Shown here piece by piece: positions 10,157-18,855 of a stretch of 64,000 nt of DNA. The DNA lies in NCBI RefSeq assembly GCF_935825525.1, contig NZ_CAKXZT010000079.1:48155-112154 (forward strand), in the 5' to 3' direction. Source of the stretch: Mesorhizobium escarrei (GTDB lineage: Bacteria; Pseudomonadota; Alphaproteobacteria; Rhizobiales; Rhizobiaceae). Every line of letters begins with the position of its first letter. Position 1 is the first letter of the stretch. The position numbers and the translations under genes were made by a program. The notes beneath the pieces were generated by a model that saw only the letters and a program-made list of their open reading frames with translations, was not told the DNA's origin and made no database searches.

Positions 10157-10490
10157 CGGAAATAAGCTCCTCGACGGGAACAGAGCCGGCCTCGATCTCG
10201 ACGACCCAGATGTCGGGATCGAATTTCTTCTCCCTTTCCAGTCGCGCGTCAAAGACGGCGGCATCGTCGCCGGCGCCGAGCAGACTGAAGAATCGATCGT
10301 CTGGTTTGGCTGAATCGTAGCTCGTCTGCGGCGCCGGTCCAAACAAGGCAATCTCGCCCATGCGGCCTCGCGCCAGCACGAAGACGGCGCCGGCCTCGGT
10401 TGCGCCGCGCTTGACCACGGCGGCAAAGCCGCCGGCGCCGAAAACCCGGCGCAACAGGGCCGACACCCACAGATCGGCGGTTACGCGCAT
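10143..10490 (-). CDS. DUF1491 family protein
   Basis: This is a small soluble protein of 115 residues with the DUF1491 pattern: an N-terminal ADLWVSALLRRV, central GAVFVLARGRMGEIALFGPAP and C-terminal FDPDIWVVEIE. Function is unknown for the family. The gene stands with DUF2336 in a tail-to-tail arrangement, sharing 14 bases. It is upstream of the peptidoglycan-binding gene on the map but on the opposite side of a repeat fragment (10521-10553), so co-transcription is not obvious. Confidence 0.85.
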   Translation of the reverse strand: MRVTADLWVSALLRRVFGAGGFAAVVKRGATEAGAVFVLARGRMGEIALFGPAPQTSYDSAKPDDRFFSLLGAGDDAAVFDARLEREKKFDPDIWVVEIEAGSVPVEELISVKSQ

Positions 10491-10520
10491 GGCAGCATTC
10501 TGGACGACATTGGACGGTAC

Positions 10521-10553
10521 TTAGAGCGCTTTGCGTTTGGGTGAAACCAAAAC
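10521..10553. repeat. Fragment of dispersed repeat
   Basis: TTAGAGCGCTTTGCGTTTGG followed by GTGAAACCAAAACCGC contains the small inverted repeat TTTGG-gtgaaa-CCAAA. It is typical of short rhizobial intergenic repeats and has no coding content. Confidence 0.5.
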
Positions 10554-10566
10554 CGCCCTCCGACCA

Positions 10567-11334
10567 TCAGTTGGTCAGGCCGATCTCTCGCATCTTGACG
10601 TAGACGACTTCGTCGGGCTCGCCGGTCTCAGGCAAACCAAACAGCGACTGGAACTCCCTGATCGCTGCCTTGGTGCGGGCCCCGACCACGCCATCGAGCT
10701 GCATGTCGTCATTGCCGAATGCCTTCAACCCGGCCTGGATCTTGATGATGCGGGCGTCGGGTGTCTGCGCCGGCGCATCTGCCGGCGCCGAAGCGGAAAC
10801 GGGAATCGCAGCCATGTCGCCCGGGCGGGGTGCCGGATGCGGCACGACCGTCGAGGCGGTTGGCGTGGCGCCCAGTTGATCGAGCAGAACGCTGTCGATC
10901 TCGCCGGAAGCGTTAAGCCCGACCTTCTGCTGATAGGCTTGGATGGCCTTACGCGTGTTGGGGCCGGAAATACCGTCGACGGTGCCGGAATAGAAATCGA
11001 GATCCTGCAATATGCCCTGGACCCGCTCGACAACCGGATCGCTCTTGATCGGGGCCGGGTCCGGCCGCACGATGTTGATGGTGGTTTCAGGCTCGTCGGC
11101 GCCTGCTCGAGGAAAGCCCTCCATGCTCCTGGTCGCAAAAAAAGCGCCGGCATGAGGAAAAGGCTGATACCACAAAGCGTTCGCCGAGACGTAGAACAGC
11201 GTCACCAGGAAGGCGGTCGAACCGCCAACCAGAACCGGATTGCGTGAAATCTGGCTGCCGACGGCGAGCGCGCTGCGTTGGAAGGCATTGCCGCGGCGCT
11301 TGACCGCCTTAGGCTGTTTTGCGGAGCGAGCCAT
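10567..11334 (-). CDS. Membrane-anchored protein with two peptidoglycan-binding domains
   Basis: The 255-residue protein has a basic N-terminus, one membrane segment (residues about 33-52) and two PG_binding_1 repeats. The first is around VERVQGILQDLDFYSGTVDGISGPNTRKAIQAYQ and the second around IIKIQAGLKAFGNDDM to GARTKAAIREFQ, separated by an Ala/Pro-rich linker. It probably anchors at the inner membrane and contacts the wall. Its ATG at 11334 lies inside the 3' end of the histidine kinase gene (26-base overlap), so the two are translated together. This ties wall binding to a two-component signal. Confidence 0.88.
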   Translation of the reverse strand: MARSAKQPKAVKRRGNAFQRSALAVGSQISRNPVLVGGSTAFLVTLFYVSANALWYQPFPHAGAFFATRSMEGFPRAGADEPETTINIVRPDPAPIKSDPVVERVQGILQDLDFYSGTVDGISGPNTRKAIQAYQQKVGLNASGEIDSVLLDQLGATPTASTVVPHPAPRPGDMAAIPVSASAPADAPAQTPDARIIKIQAGLKAFGNDDMQLDGVVGARTKAAIREFQSLFGLPETGEPDEVVYVKMREIGLTN

Positions 11335-13111
11335 GCCTGTCCCCTTTCGTCTCCGCCTTGGCCGCAGGTATCGGCAGTACGCCGGGCTTGTCATTCGAAC
11401 GTCCTTTCGGTCCGTTCACCGGCAAGCTGATCGTGACCGTAGTGCCCTCCCCCGGCATGCTTTCGATCGACATCGTGCCCTCGTGCAGCGCCACCAGACC
11501 CTTCACCAGCGACAGGCCGAGCCCGGTCCCCTCGAAGCGGCGCGTATAGTCGTTCTGGATCTGCATGAACGGCTTGCCGAGATTGGCAAAGTCTTCCTCG
11601 GCGATGCCGATGCCGGTGTCCCTGACCCAGAAATGCAGTCGCGAGCCGATCCGCTTGGCGCCGACGACGACATCGCCGCCATCGGGCGTGAACTTGATGG
11701 CGTTGGAGACGAGGTTGATGAGTATCTGCTGCACGGCACGACGGTCGGCGTTTATCTCGCCTGCATCCGGTGCGATCTGGGCCTGTAGATCGATGTTCTT
11801 TGCCTCGGCCTGCAAGCTCATCATCGACTGGCACATTTCGACCGCTTCCACGAAACGGAATGGTTCCGGCTCGGTTGCGTAGGCGCCGGCTTCGATCCTC
11901 GATACGTCGAGTATCGAGGTGACGATGGCAAGCAAATGCTGGCCGGACTCCTTGACCAGGCCGACATATTCCTTCTGGCGCGGATCCTTGAAGGTGCCGA
12001 ACATCTCATGCAGCAGCATGTCGGAAAAACCGATGATGGCGTTCAACGGCGTGCGCAGCTCGTGGCTGACGACCGCCAGAAACCGTCCCTTTGCCACTTC
12101 GGCAGACGCGGCCGCCTCTTTCGCAGCGGCAAGCTCTTCGCGCAAGCCGGCGAGTTCGTGGTTTTCACGCAGGACCAACGTGAGGACGTCCTGCTGCTCT
12201 TCCCCCCGCGCCAGTTCAAGCGAAAACGGCCGGTAATTGTCTGCCGTTGGGCCATTGCCGTTTTGCGGCAGCCGGACGCGAAGATCCAGCCGGCGCACCG
12301 GCGCGCCATCGCGCATGTCGGCCAGCGCGCTGAGGTATGCGACGCGATCGGACAGATGGATACGGTCGAACAGGCCGGCACCGAACAGCAGCTCCGGCTG
12401 CAGCTTCAGGATCGTGCGCGCCTTTGCCGACGCATCCAGAACCTCGCCATGCCTGCCGGCCCGCAGGACAACGGCGTCGATGATGTTCTCGAGCCGATCA
12501 TCGGTCGCCGGATCAAGCTGCGCGCCGGCCGGGCTGCCAAGCGCTGCGACGCGGGGAACGAGGGTGAGCGCCCAGGCCAGCGGCAGCAGCCAATGCCAAG
12601 CGGCTGTTACCGCCGGGCCGAACGGAAAGACAGAACCGGCAAAAGCCTGCAGCAGGATAGCGACAAATGCGGATACGGCACCCCAGAGTGCAGCGCGACG
12701 AGACGCGCCGATCCACCAGGCTTCGAACGGCAGCGCCACAACAAGCATGGCGACCGGCGAGGCCATCCCGCCCGCCGCGGCAATGACACCGGCAAGAGCA
12801 AGACTGCCCATCACCAGGGCGACCTGGCCGGCGAACGCCATCTTGCCCGATGCTGCCACCAGCAAGGCAGCAAACCAGCAGAGGCCGAACGTCGCAAAGA
12901 TCGCAGCCATGGTCACGGCCACGCCCATGCCCGAGGTGACCAGCGTGACTGCTGCGCCTGCGGCAAAGAACGGAGCGGCCAGCATGACACCGATAAACCG
13001 CCTCTGGCACCGGCGGTCGTTCTGTCCGAGGATCGACGGATGGACCATACGTTCGCAACCGGCTGCCATCGCGCCGGGCAACTCAACGTATCTGGCCCTT
13101 ATCGAACTCAA
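11309..13111 (-). CDS. Membrane sensor histidine kinase
   Basis: The 600-residue kinase has about six membrane segments in residues 40-190, a PAS-like region (about 205-310), a coiled linker, and a HisKA domain with the phospho-acceptor His in VSHELRTPLNAIIGFSDMLL near residue 350. It then has a HATPase domain with the N box (ILINLVSNAIKFTP), DTGIGI and GTGLGLSLV. No receiver domain is attached and no response regulator is adjacent. The layout is like DivJ/PleC-type cell-cycle kinases of alphaproteobacteria, but assignment to DivJ is only a possibility. A second Met (MVHPSILGQ, 13048) is an alternative start. It is coupled to the downstream peptidoglycan-binding gene. Confidence 0.9.
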   Translation of the reverse strand: MSSIRARYVELPGAMAAGCERMVHPSILGQNDRRCQRRFIGVMLAAPFFAAGAAVTLVTSGMGVAVTMAAIFATFGLCWFAALLVAASGKMAFAGQVALVMGSLALAGVIAAAGGMASPVAMLVVALPFEAWWIGASRRAALWGAVSAFVAILLQAFAGSVFPFGPAVTAAWHWLLPLAWALTLVPRVAALGSPAGAQLDPATDDRLENIIDAVVLRAGRHGEVLDASAKARTILKLQPELLFGAGLFDRIHLSDRVAYLSALADMRDGAPVRRLDLRVRLPQNGNGPTADNYRPFSLELARGEEQQDVLTLVLRENHELAGLREELAAAKEAAASAEVAKGRFLAVVSHELRTPLNAIIGFSDMLLHEMFGTFKDPRQKEYVGLVKESGQHLLAIVTSILDVSRIEAGAYATEPEPFRFVEAVEMCQSMMSLQAEAKNIDLQAQIAPDAGEINADRRAVQQILINLVSNAIKFTPDGGDVVVGAKRIGSRLHFWVRDTGIGIAEEDFANLGKPFMQIQNDYTRRFEGTGLGLSLVKGLVALHEGTMSIESMPGEGTTVTISLPVNGPKGRSNDKPGVLPIPAAKAETKGDRHGSLRKTA

Positions 13112-13581
13112 CTCAACGCACTCGCATTTGGTCGTGAACAGCCTTGCTTCGCAGATTGCTTTTGTTGATCTGAAACTCGCATCCAGCGTTTAAGGAATGG
13201 ATAAGGCAGGACCGATCAATGCCCGGCCTGAGGCAGATATTGGGAGGCCGGCGCGGCCAAACCTTGGCAATTGCAGCGATAGTAAATGGAGCGTTATCCG
13301 GGCGAACCGTCTTTTCGGCTCTGACAAGCGCCCCCGGCACGCCGCTCTTCTAAAAAATACCTATGGAAAACAGGTGGATAGATGGTTAACCTTAAGTGAA
13401 GAAAATCGGCTGGATTTGAGACAAATCCATTGCAAAATGCTGCGTTTCGAATTTGCCTAAAATTTGAGGAAAATTTTCTCTGACCAGGCAAGCCGTCCTT
13501 TGCGCGTCTATGCCACTATCGCACCCATAAAGAGGCCATGTCGCACGAACGCATGATCCGGTCACGAATGAGGGCATACAG
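13112..13581. other. 470-base divergent intergenic region, partly AT-rich
   Basis: This gap separates the leftward kinase gene from the rightward DUF5330 gene. From about 13345 to 13480 it is clearly AT-rich compared with the window and includes GGTTAACCTTAAG at 13383, which contains a partial CtrA-like TTAACC. No credible coding frame or RNA gene was seen. Confidence 0.5.
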
Positions 13582-13950
13582 ATGGGCTTTCTGATCAGAA
13601 TGGCTTTCTGGTTTTCGCTGGTGCTTCTGGCACTGCCGCTGAATGTCGGCTCCGACGAGACAGGCCACCAAAGCGTCGGGCCGATCCAGGCGTTGTTTGC
13701 GGCACGCGAAGCCGTCGGCGACATTGCCGGCATATGCGAGCGCAAGCCCGACGTCTGCGAAACCGGCAAGTCCGCAATGCACACGATCACCGCCCGGGCC
13801 AAGGAGACAGCCAAGATCGCGGCCGCCATGTTGGACGACAAGACCGCCGAACCCGACACCGCGACAACGACCGGCAGCGTGCCCGAAGACATCGTCTTGC
13901 CGGCGAAAGTCCACTTGCCGGCGAAAGTCGAGTTGCCGGCGAAAAACTGA
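13582..13950 (+). CDS. DUF5330 secreted small protein with C-terminal LPAK repeats
   Basis: The 122-residue protein has an N-terminal hydrophobic signal (residues about 5-24) and an alpha-helical DUF5330 domain with a conserved pair of cysteines in IAGICERKPDVCETG. The C-terminus is three tandem LPAK units made by an 18-base DNA repeat (13897-13914, 13915-13932 and 13933-13947, the last partial). It is probably exported to the periplasm. It is conserved in rhizobia without known function. The repeat tail could vary in length among strains. A strong hairpin follows at 13995-14040. Confidence 0.8.
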   Translation: MGFLIRMAFWFSLVLLALPLNVGSDETGHQSVGPIQALFAAREAVGDIAGICERKPDVCETGKSAMHTITARAKETAKIAAAMLDDKTAEPDTATTTGSVPEDIVLPAKVHLPAKVELPAKN

Positions 13951-13994
13951 GATATTTTTCAGCGCATCTGTCACAGCACCGCAGGCCATCCGCC

Positions 13995-14040
13995 CCTAAA
14001 GCGCGTCGCATTTGACCGGCCTCACGCGACGCGCTTTAGG
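13995..14040. repeat. Hairpin with perfect 15-bp arms
   Basis: CCTAAAGCGCGTCGC and GCGACGCGCTTTAGG are exact inverted copies around a 16-base loop, 45 bases after the DUF5330 stop. The GCGACGCGCTTTA part recurs near 8650. It is a member of the dispersed palindrome family and may also stop transcription. Confidence 0.75.
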
Positions 14041-14050
14041 TTGTTGTTTT

Positions 14051-14149
14051 ATGCATGTCGTTATCGCAAAACCGCCGCACACCCTCGGGTCAGGCCCTCG
14101 GGTCAGGCCCAGGGCCTGACCCGAGGGCATGCTTTTGCGCGACATGCAT
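14051..14149. repeat. Nested palindrome with perfect 16-bp inner arms
   Basis: The inner part is CCCTCGGGTCAGGCCC, a single A, then GGGCCTGACCCGAGGG (14095-14127). A direct copy of CCCTCGGGTCAGGCC precedes it at 14082. The outer part is ATGCATGTCG (14051-14060) paired with CGACATGCAT (14140-14149). The whole would fold into a long cruciform or RNA stem just upstream of sufE. Confidence 0.75.
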
Positions 14150-14215
14150 TATACGCCTATGGTGTTTTCCTCTTTTTCCGTGACGCGGCATCGCCGGATG
14201 ACTATATCCGGGGTT

Positions 14216-14644
14216 ATGACCACGACGATCCAAACGATCCGCGACGACTTCTCCCTGCTTGACGAGTGGGAAGACCGCTATCGCTATGTGATCGAACTGG
14301 GCGAGGCCCTGCCGCCATTTCCCGATGAGGAACGCAACCCTGCCAACAAGGTGCCTGGCTGCGTCAGCCAGGTCTGGCTGACCACCGAGTATGGACCAGG
14401 TCCCGACCCAATCGTCACCTTCGCCGGCGATTCGGACGCCCATATTGTGCGCGGCCTCGTCGCTATCATGCTGGCGCTGTTTTCCAGACGACCCGCCAGC
14501 GAGATCCAGAAAACCGACGCGGAAGCCACGCTGAAGGCACTTGGCCTCGACGAACACCTGTCGCCGCAACGCGCCAATGGTCTTCGATCCATGGTCAAGC
14601 GCATCAAGCGCGACGCTGAGGCGGCCTTGAGGCAGACCGCCTGA
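14216..14644 (+). CDS. sufE: SufE family cysteine desulfuration protein
   Basis: The 142-residue protein is a full SufE, which takes persulfide sulfur from the SufS cysteine desulfurase for Fe-S cluster assembly in the cytoplasm. The acceptor cysteine is in NKVPGCVSQVWL at about residue 48. The start at 14216 begins MTTTIQTIRDDFSLLDEWEDRYRYVIELG, the usual SufE N-terminus; upstream in-frame Met codons lie in the repeat and are not used. No other suf gene is adjacent. The gene is followed by the convergent mucR. Confidence 0.92.
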   Translation: MTTTIQTIRDDFSLLDEWEDRYRYVIELGEALPPFPDEERNPANKVPGCVSQVWLTTEYGPGPDPIVTFAGDSDAHIVRGLVAIMLALFSRRPASEIQKTDAEATLKALGLDEHLSPQRANGLRSMVKRIKRDAEAALRQTA

Positions 14645-14789
14645 TCAGACGAACAGCGCGCGATGGCCCGACATGACCGGAGCTGCACTTGTGGCAACGC
14701 ATATCGATTGCTCCAGCATCGCCCCAAGAGCAAAACGGCGCCCGGAGGCGCCGTTGATCATCTAACCCAGGTTGGGAAGAGAGCCGGTA

Positions 14790-15215
14790 TCAGCGCCCCT
14801 TGCGCTTACGGCCGAGACCCATCTTCTTGGCGAGCTGTGAGCGGGCGGCAGCATAGTTGGGAGCAACCATCGGGTAGCTTGCGTCCAGGCCCCATTTTTC
14901 ACGATACTCGTCGGGCGTCAGACCGTAGTGGGTCATCAAGTGACGCTTCAGCGACTTGAACTTCTTGCCGTCTTCAAGACAGACGATGTAGTCGTCATGG
15001 ACGGAGCGTTTCGGGTTTACTGCCGGCTTCTGCTTGTCGGCAGGAGGCTGTTCACTGGCCCCGCCCACACGCCCGAGGGCGGCATGGACATCGGCGATGA
15101 GGCTCGGCAGCTCGCCGACCGGCACCGGGTTGTTGCTGACATAGGCGGCCACGACGTCGGCCGTCAATTCGATCAGCGCATCACTATTTCTGGAAGGTGT
15201 TTCGATAATATCCAT
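14790..15215 (-). CDS. mucR: MucR/Ros zinc-finger transcriptional regulator
   Basis: The 141-residue protein is of the MucR/Ros family that controls exopolysaccharide, motility and cell-envelope genes in rhizobia. The C2H2-like finger is in [33 protein letters not shown] (about residues 78-110), followed by a basic tail GLGRKRKGR. The N-terminal 60 residues contain the oligomerisation helix region. These regulators bind AT-rich targets and repress their own promoters. The upstream gap has the inverted repeat CCTAT-ttttg-ATAGG (15254-15268), which could be such a site. Rhizobia may carry several paralogues, so which MucR this is remains open. Confidence 0.93.
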   Translation of the reverse strand: MDIIETPSRNSDALIELTADVVAAYVSNNPVPVGELPSLIADVHAALGRVGGASEQPPADKQKPAVNPKRSVHDDYIVCLEDGKKFKSLKRHLMTHYGLTPDEYREKWGLDASYPMVAPNYAAARSQLAKKMGLGRKRKGR

Positions 15216-15644
15216 GGCTTCTTGGCCCCAACGTGAGTTGTTTCTATCTGCGCCCTATTTTTGATAGGTCGGGCATCGCGCGAAATTTTTGCAGGAAAGA
15301 GCCTCTGCGATTCGCGCCGCAGCATCCTAATGAGCCACTAAACCAAGTAAGTCAATTCGCTTCTTGCGCTGTATTCATCGACGGCAATAAAATATTCGAC
15401 GATCAGCTTCAATCTTTCGTGCACTCTGTGACTTTGCGATTTTTTCTGGCCAGACCAGCAGCGGCGGACACCCGGTCGAGCTCCCTTTACATCCATTAGC
15501 GCCAGTAAAAAAATCTCAATGCTTGGCTATGCTTGGTTGTGGTGCAGGCTATCTGGTTGTTTTCAGAGTCCACAAAACCATAGGTTGCGATTTGCTGTTT
15601 GCAAGCAAGCCGGAAATCAGCACCGCGGAACCGGCACCGATCCA
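15216..15644. other. 429-base region upstream of mucR
   Basis: AT-richer than its surroundings. It contains the 15-base inverted repeat CCTAT-ttttg-ATAGG at 15254-15268, 39 bases before the mucR start on its strand, a candidate autoregulatory site. No credible gene was found, and the start-less frames here lack ribosome-binding sites. Confidence 0.4.
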
Positions 15645-16015
15645 TCAATGTGGGGTGATGTATTTTCCGTAGACCCAGCCGGTGACGAAATTGCCGTTCT
15701 GTGCCGGATCGTGCCAGACTTCGCACCAGCGATAGCGGACCTCCTGTTCCTGTTTCGAAACCGGCTGCTTGACGATCTCGAGCAGGTTTATGCCGCCGGT
15801 GCATCTCCCGGTCATCTGCAAAACAGCACCGTTGGGATAGGCGGCCTGCTTCTGGGACGATCCCGCCGGATACTTGCGCACGTTGAGCGTGTCGCCAAAC
15901 GGAACATTGGTCACTTGCCAAGCTGCGAACACGGTTGCATGAGAGATGGGCCGGTGAAGGCCAAGACTGTCGAAGCGACGGCGAAAGCCGCAGCAGCGTG
16001 AAAACGAAACTTCAT
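15645..16015 (-). pseudogene. Secreted SH3-like domain protein, frameshifted in the signal peptide
   Basis: The start at 16015 has a strong Shine-Dalgarno (GGAGGAGAGGG, 16020-16030) and encodes a signal peptide (MKFRFHAAAAFAVASTVLAF). That frame ends 34 codons later. The SH3-like domain (GDTLNVRKYPAGSSQKQAAYPNG, then MTGRC and YRWCEVWHDPAQNGNFVTGWVYGKYI) continues in another frame. The shift falls at a TCTCTC run (about 15940-15947); removing one TC would restore a 117-residue or so exported protein, with SHA just before a likely cleavage site. A hairpin (16029-16050) touches the Shine-Dalgarno. Either the gene is broken or a base error is present. Confidence 0.65.
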
Positions 16016-16132
16016 TTTTCCCTCTCCTCCGGCTCATCTCCTGGAGCCGGCGCAAACATATACTCCGGCTCTTGAACCTGCGCTGATCGGCGTGTTCATT
16101 CTCCATACAAGTAACTTCCACAGCGAGACGCA

Positions 16133-18283
16133 ATGACCCGAACCCCAGCATTTCCAACTGTCAGCCCGCCGCAACCAGAGAAGCGACCGGTCTTCGATCT
16201 GCATCATGGAGTGACGCGGACCGACGACTATGCCTGGCTGAGAGCCAACAACTGGCAAGAGATGTTCAGGGATCCGTCGCTGCTCGACGCCCAGATCCGC
16301 GCCCATCTCGAAGCCGAGAACGCCTATCAGGCAGCGCTCATGGCCGACACCGCCCAAGTGCGGAAGCAGCTTTTCAAGGAGATGAAGGGCCGCATCAAGG
16401 AGGACGATTCGTCCGTGCCGATGAAGGATGGGCGGTACGCCTATGGGTCATCTTTCAAGCTTGGCGGCGAGCAACCGCGTTATTTCCGCACGCCACGCGA
16501 GGGCGGCGACCAAGAGATCCTGCTCGACGGCGATCTCGAGGCCGAAGGCAAGGCCTATTTCCGCCTCGGCGGTGTCGACCATTCGACCGACCACCGCAAG
16601 CTTCTCTGGGCCTTCGACGACAAGGGTTCCGAATTCTACACGCTTCGCGTCCGCGATCTCGCCGACGGCAACGATCTGGCGGACAGGATTCCGGATACCG
16701 GTGGCGGCGGCGTGTGGGATGCCGGAAATGACGGATTTTTCTACACCCGCCTCGATCCCAACCACCGTCCTTCCAAGGTGCTGTTCCATGCCCTTGGCGA
16801 CAGTCCCGAGAACGACCGGCTGATCTACGAAGAAACCGATCCAGGTTTCTTCATGAATGTCGGCGGCACACGCTCCAACGAGTGGATCATGGTTGGCATC
16901 AACGACCACGAGACCTCGGAATATCGCATCATGAGCGCCAGCGAGCCGTTCGCCGAACCGAAGCTGGTTGCTCCGCGCGAGACCGGCCTGCAATACGACC
17001 TCGAAGAAGGCGGCGATGTCTTCTTCATTCTCACCAACGCCGACGGCGCCAAGGATTTCAAGATTATGACCGCGCCGGCGAGCGACCCGGTGCGCGCCAA
17101 CTGGCAGGAGCTGGTGCCGCACGAGGCGGGCCGGCTGATCCTTTCGGTGATCGGCTTCAAGGACCACATGGTAAGGCTTGAACGCAAGGAAGGCCTGCCG
17201 CGAATCGTCGTGCATGACCGCAACAGCGGCGAGGAACACCTCATCTCCTTCGACGAGGAAGCCTTCTCGCTCGGCCTGTCGGGATCCTATGAATACGATA
17301 CCGAGATCATGCGCTTTTCCTACTCGTCCATGACAACGCCGGCGCAGGTCTTCGACTACAATATGCGGACCCGCGAGCGCGTGCTGCTGAAGACCCAGGA
17401 AGTTCCGTCCGGCCACGACCCGGACCATTACGTCACGCGGCGGCTGATGGCGCCCGCAGCCGACGGCGAACTGGTGCCGATCTCGCTCATTCACCATCGC
17501 GACACGCCGCTCGACGGGTCAGCGCCTTGCCTGCTTTACGGCTACGGCTCCTACGGCATCACGGTCCCGGCCGCCTTTAACACCAATTTGTTATCGCTGG
17601 TCGACCGTGGCTTCGTCTACGCGATCGCCCATGTCCGCGGCGGCAAGGACAAGGGCTATGGCTGGTACGACGACGGCAAGCGGGCGCACAAAATGAACAC
17701 GTTCACCGATTTCATCGCAGCCGCCCACCATCTCGTCGCCGAACGCTATACGCAACATGACCGCATCGTCGCACAGGGCGGCTCGGCCGGCGGCCTGCTG
17801 ATGGGCGCCGTCGCGAATATGGCGCCGGAATGCTTCGGCGGTATTGTCGCCGAGGTTCCGTTCGTCGACGTGCTCACCACCATGCTCGACGCGACCTTGC
17901 CGCTGACGCCGCCGGAATGGCCCGAATGGGGCAATCCGATCGCCTCGGAGGAGGACTACCGAACGATCGCCGCCTACTCGCCCTATGACAATGTCGCCGC
18001 GCTCGACTATCCGCCGATCCTGGCGCTTGCCGGCCTCACCGACCCGCGTGTCACCTATTGGGAGCCGGCCAAGTGGGTGGCGCGGCTGCGCGACCGCAAG
18101 ATCGGCGACAATCCGGTGCTGTTCAATATCAATATGGACTCCGGTCATGCCGGCGCATCCGGCCGGTTTTCCAGGCTCGAGGAAATCGCCTTCACCTATG
18201 CGTTTGCGCTGAAGGTGGCGGGCAAGGCCGACCTTGCCACCACAGCGCCGCCCATCCTTTTGGACTCGCAAACGGCGCTGTAG
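16133..18283 (+). CDS. ptrB: S9 family oligopeptidase B
   Basis: The 716-residue prolyl-oligopeptidase-family serine peptidase would cut small peptides after basic residues in the cytoplasm. The N-terminal beta-propeller covers roughly residues 75-420, and the C-terminal alpha/beta hydrolase has the nucleophile in QGGSAGG (Ser551). The catalytic Asp is in LAGLTDPRVTYWEPAKW and the His in NMDSGHAGASGRF. Length and motifs fit oligopeptidase B. The coding start lies 118 bases from the divergent start of the SH3-like gene. Trypsin-like specificity is a family inference. Confidence 0.94.
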   Translation: MTRTPAFPTVSPPQPEKRPVFDLHHGVTRTDDYAWLRANNWQEMFRDPSLLDAQIRAHLEAENAYQAALMADTAQVRKQLFKEMKGRIKEDDSSVPMKDGRYAYGSSFKLGGEQPRYFRTPREGGDQEILLDGDLEAEGKAYFRLGGVDHSTDHRKLLWAFDDKGSEFYTLRVRDLADGNDLADRIPDTGGGGVWDAGNDGFFYTRLDPNHRPSKVLFHALGDSPENDRLIYEETDPGFFMNVGGTRSNEWIMVGINDHETSEYRIMSASEPFAEPKLVAPRETGLQYDLEEGGDVFFILTNADGAKDFKIMTAPASDPVRANWQELVPHEAGRLILSVIGFKDHMVRLERKEGLPRIVVHDRNSGEEHLISFDEEAFSLGLSGSYEYDTEIMRFSYSSMTTPAQVFDYNMRTRERVLLKTQEVPSGHDPDHYVTRRLMAPAADGELVPISLIHHRDTPLDGSAPCLLYGYGSYGITVPAAFNTNLLSLVDRGFVYAIAHVRGGKDKGYGWYDDGKRAHKMNTFTDFIAAAHHLVAERYTQHDRIVAQGGSAGGLLMGAVANMAPECFGGIVAEVPFVDVLTTMLDATLPLTPPEWPEWGNPIASEEDYRTIAAYSPYDNVAALDYPPILALAGLTDPRVTYWEPAKWVARLRDRKIGDNPVLFNINMDSGHAGASGRFSRLEEIAFTYAFALKVAGKADLATTAPPILLDSQTAL

Positions 18284-18444
18284 GAACTTGATCTTGCGCA
18301 CGATCCCCAGCGGGGAATCGATTCCGATTCGGCTCAGGGCCTGGTCGATTTTCCGCTCGCAATTGCAATGGCCGCGCGCTACCCAATGCGCGGCTTTTCG
18401 CAGCCGCGCCACCCAAAATCATCCAGTCACGTCAAGGGTCCGCC

Positions 18445-18828
18445 ATGTTGCTCGTCGACGTCTACCTCGACAAATCGCCCATCCAGGGCATCGGTGTCTT
18501 TGCCAAGAACCACATTCCCCGCGGCACACTGGTTTGGAAGCTCGATCCCAATTACGACCGGCGCATCCCTGTCGAGGTCTATGAGCGCGAAACCGGGCCG
18601 ATCAAAGCTTATCTCGATCGCTATTCCTATCCCGACCGGCGCGACCCGAATTACATCGTCTTCGAAGCCGACGACGCCCGCTACATGAACCATGCCGATG
18701 ATCCGAATTGCGACGTCTCCTCGCCCGAGGAGACATATGCATCGCGCGACATCGCGCCCGGCGAGGAAATGACCTGCAACTACAATCATTTCTTCGAAAC
18801 CGGTTTCGATTTCCTCGGCGACCGCTGA
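18445..18828 (+). CDS. SET domain protein
   Basis: This 127-residue stand-alone SET domain has GIGVFAKNHIPRGTLVWKLDP at its start, YMNHADDPNCDV (the NHxxxPNC core) near residue 80 and EEMTCNYNHF near the end, which supplies the conserved Tyr. SET domains transfer methyl groups from S-adenosylmethionine to protein lysines. Short bacterial versions occur in rhizobia, with unknown targets. The cysteine-rich post-SET zinc site is absent. The gene sits alone between ptrB and a convergent cytochrome operon. Confidence 0.9.
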   Translation: MLLVDVYLDKSPIQGIGVFAKNHIPRGTLVWKLDPNYDRRIPVEVYERETGPIKAYLDRYSYPDRRDPNYIVFEADDARYMNHADDPNCDVSSPEETYASRDIAPGEEMTCNYNHFFETGFDFLGDR

Positions 18829-18855
18829 CGCGCCGCCATCCCGTCCGTTTTTGCG

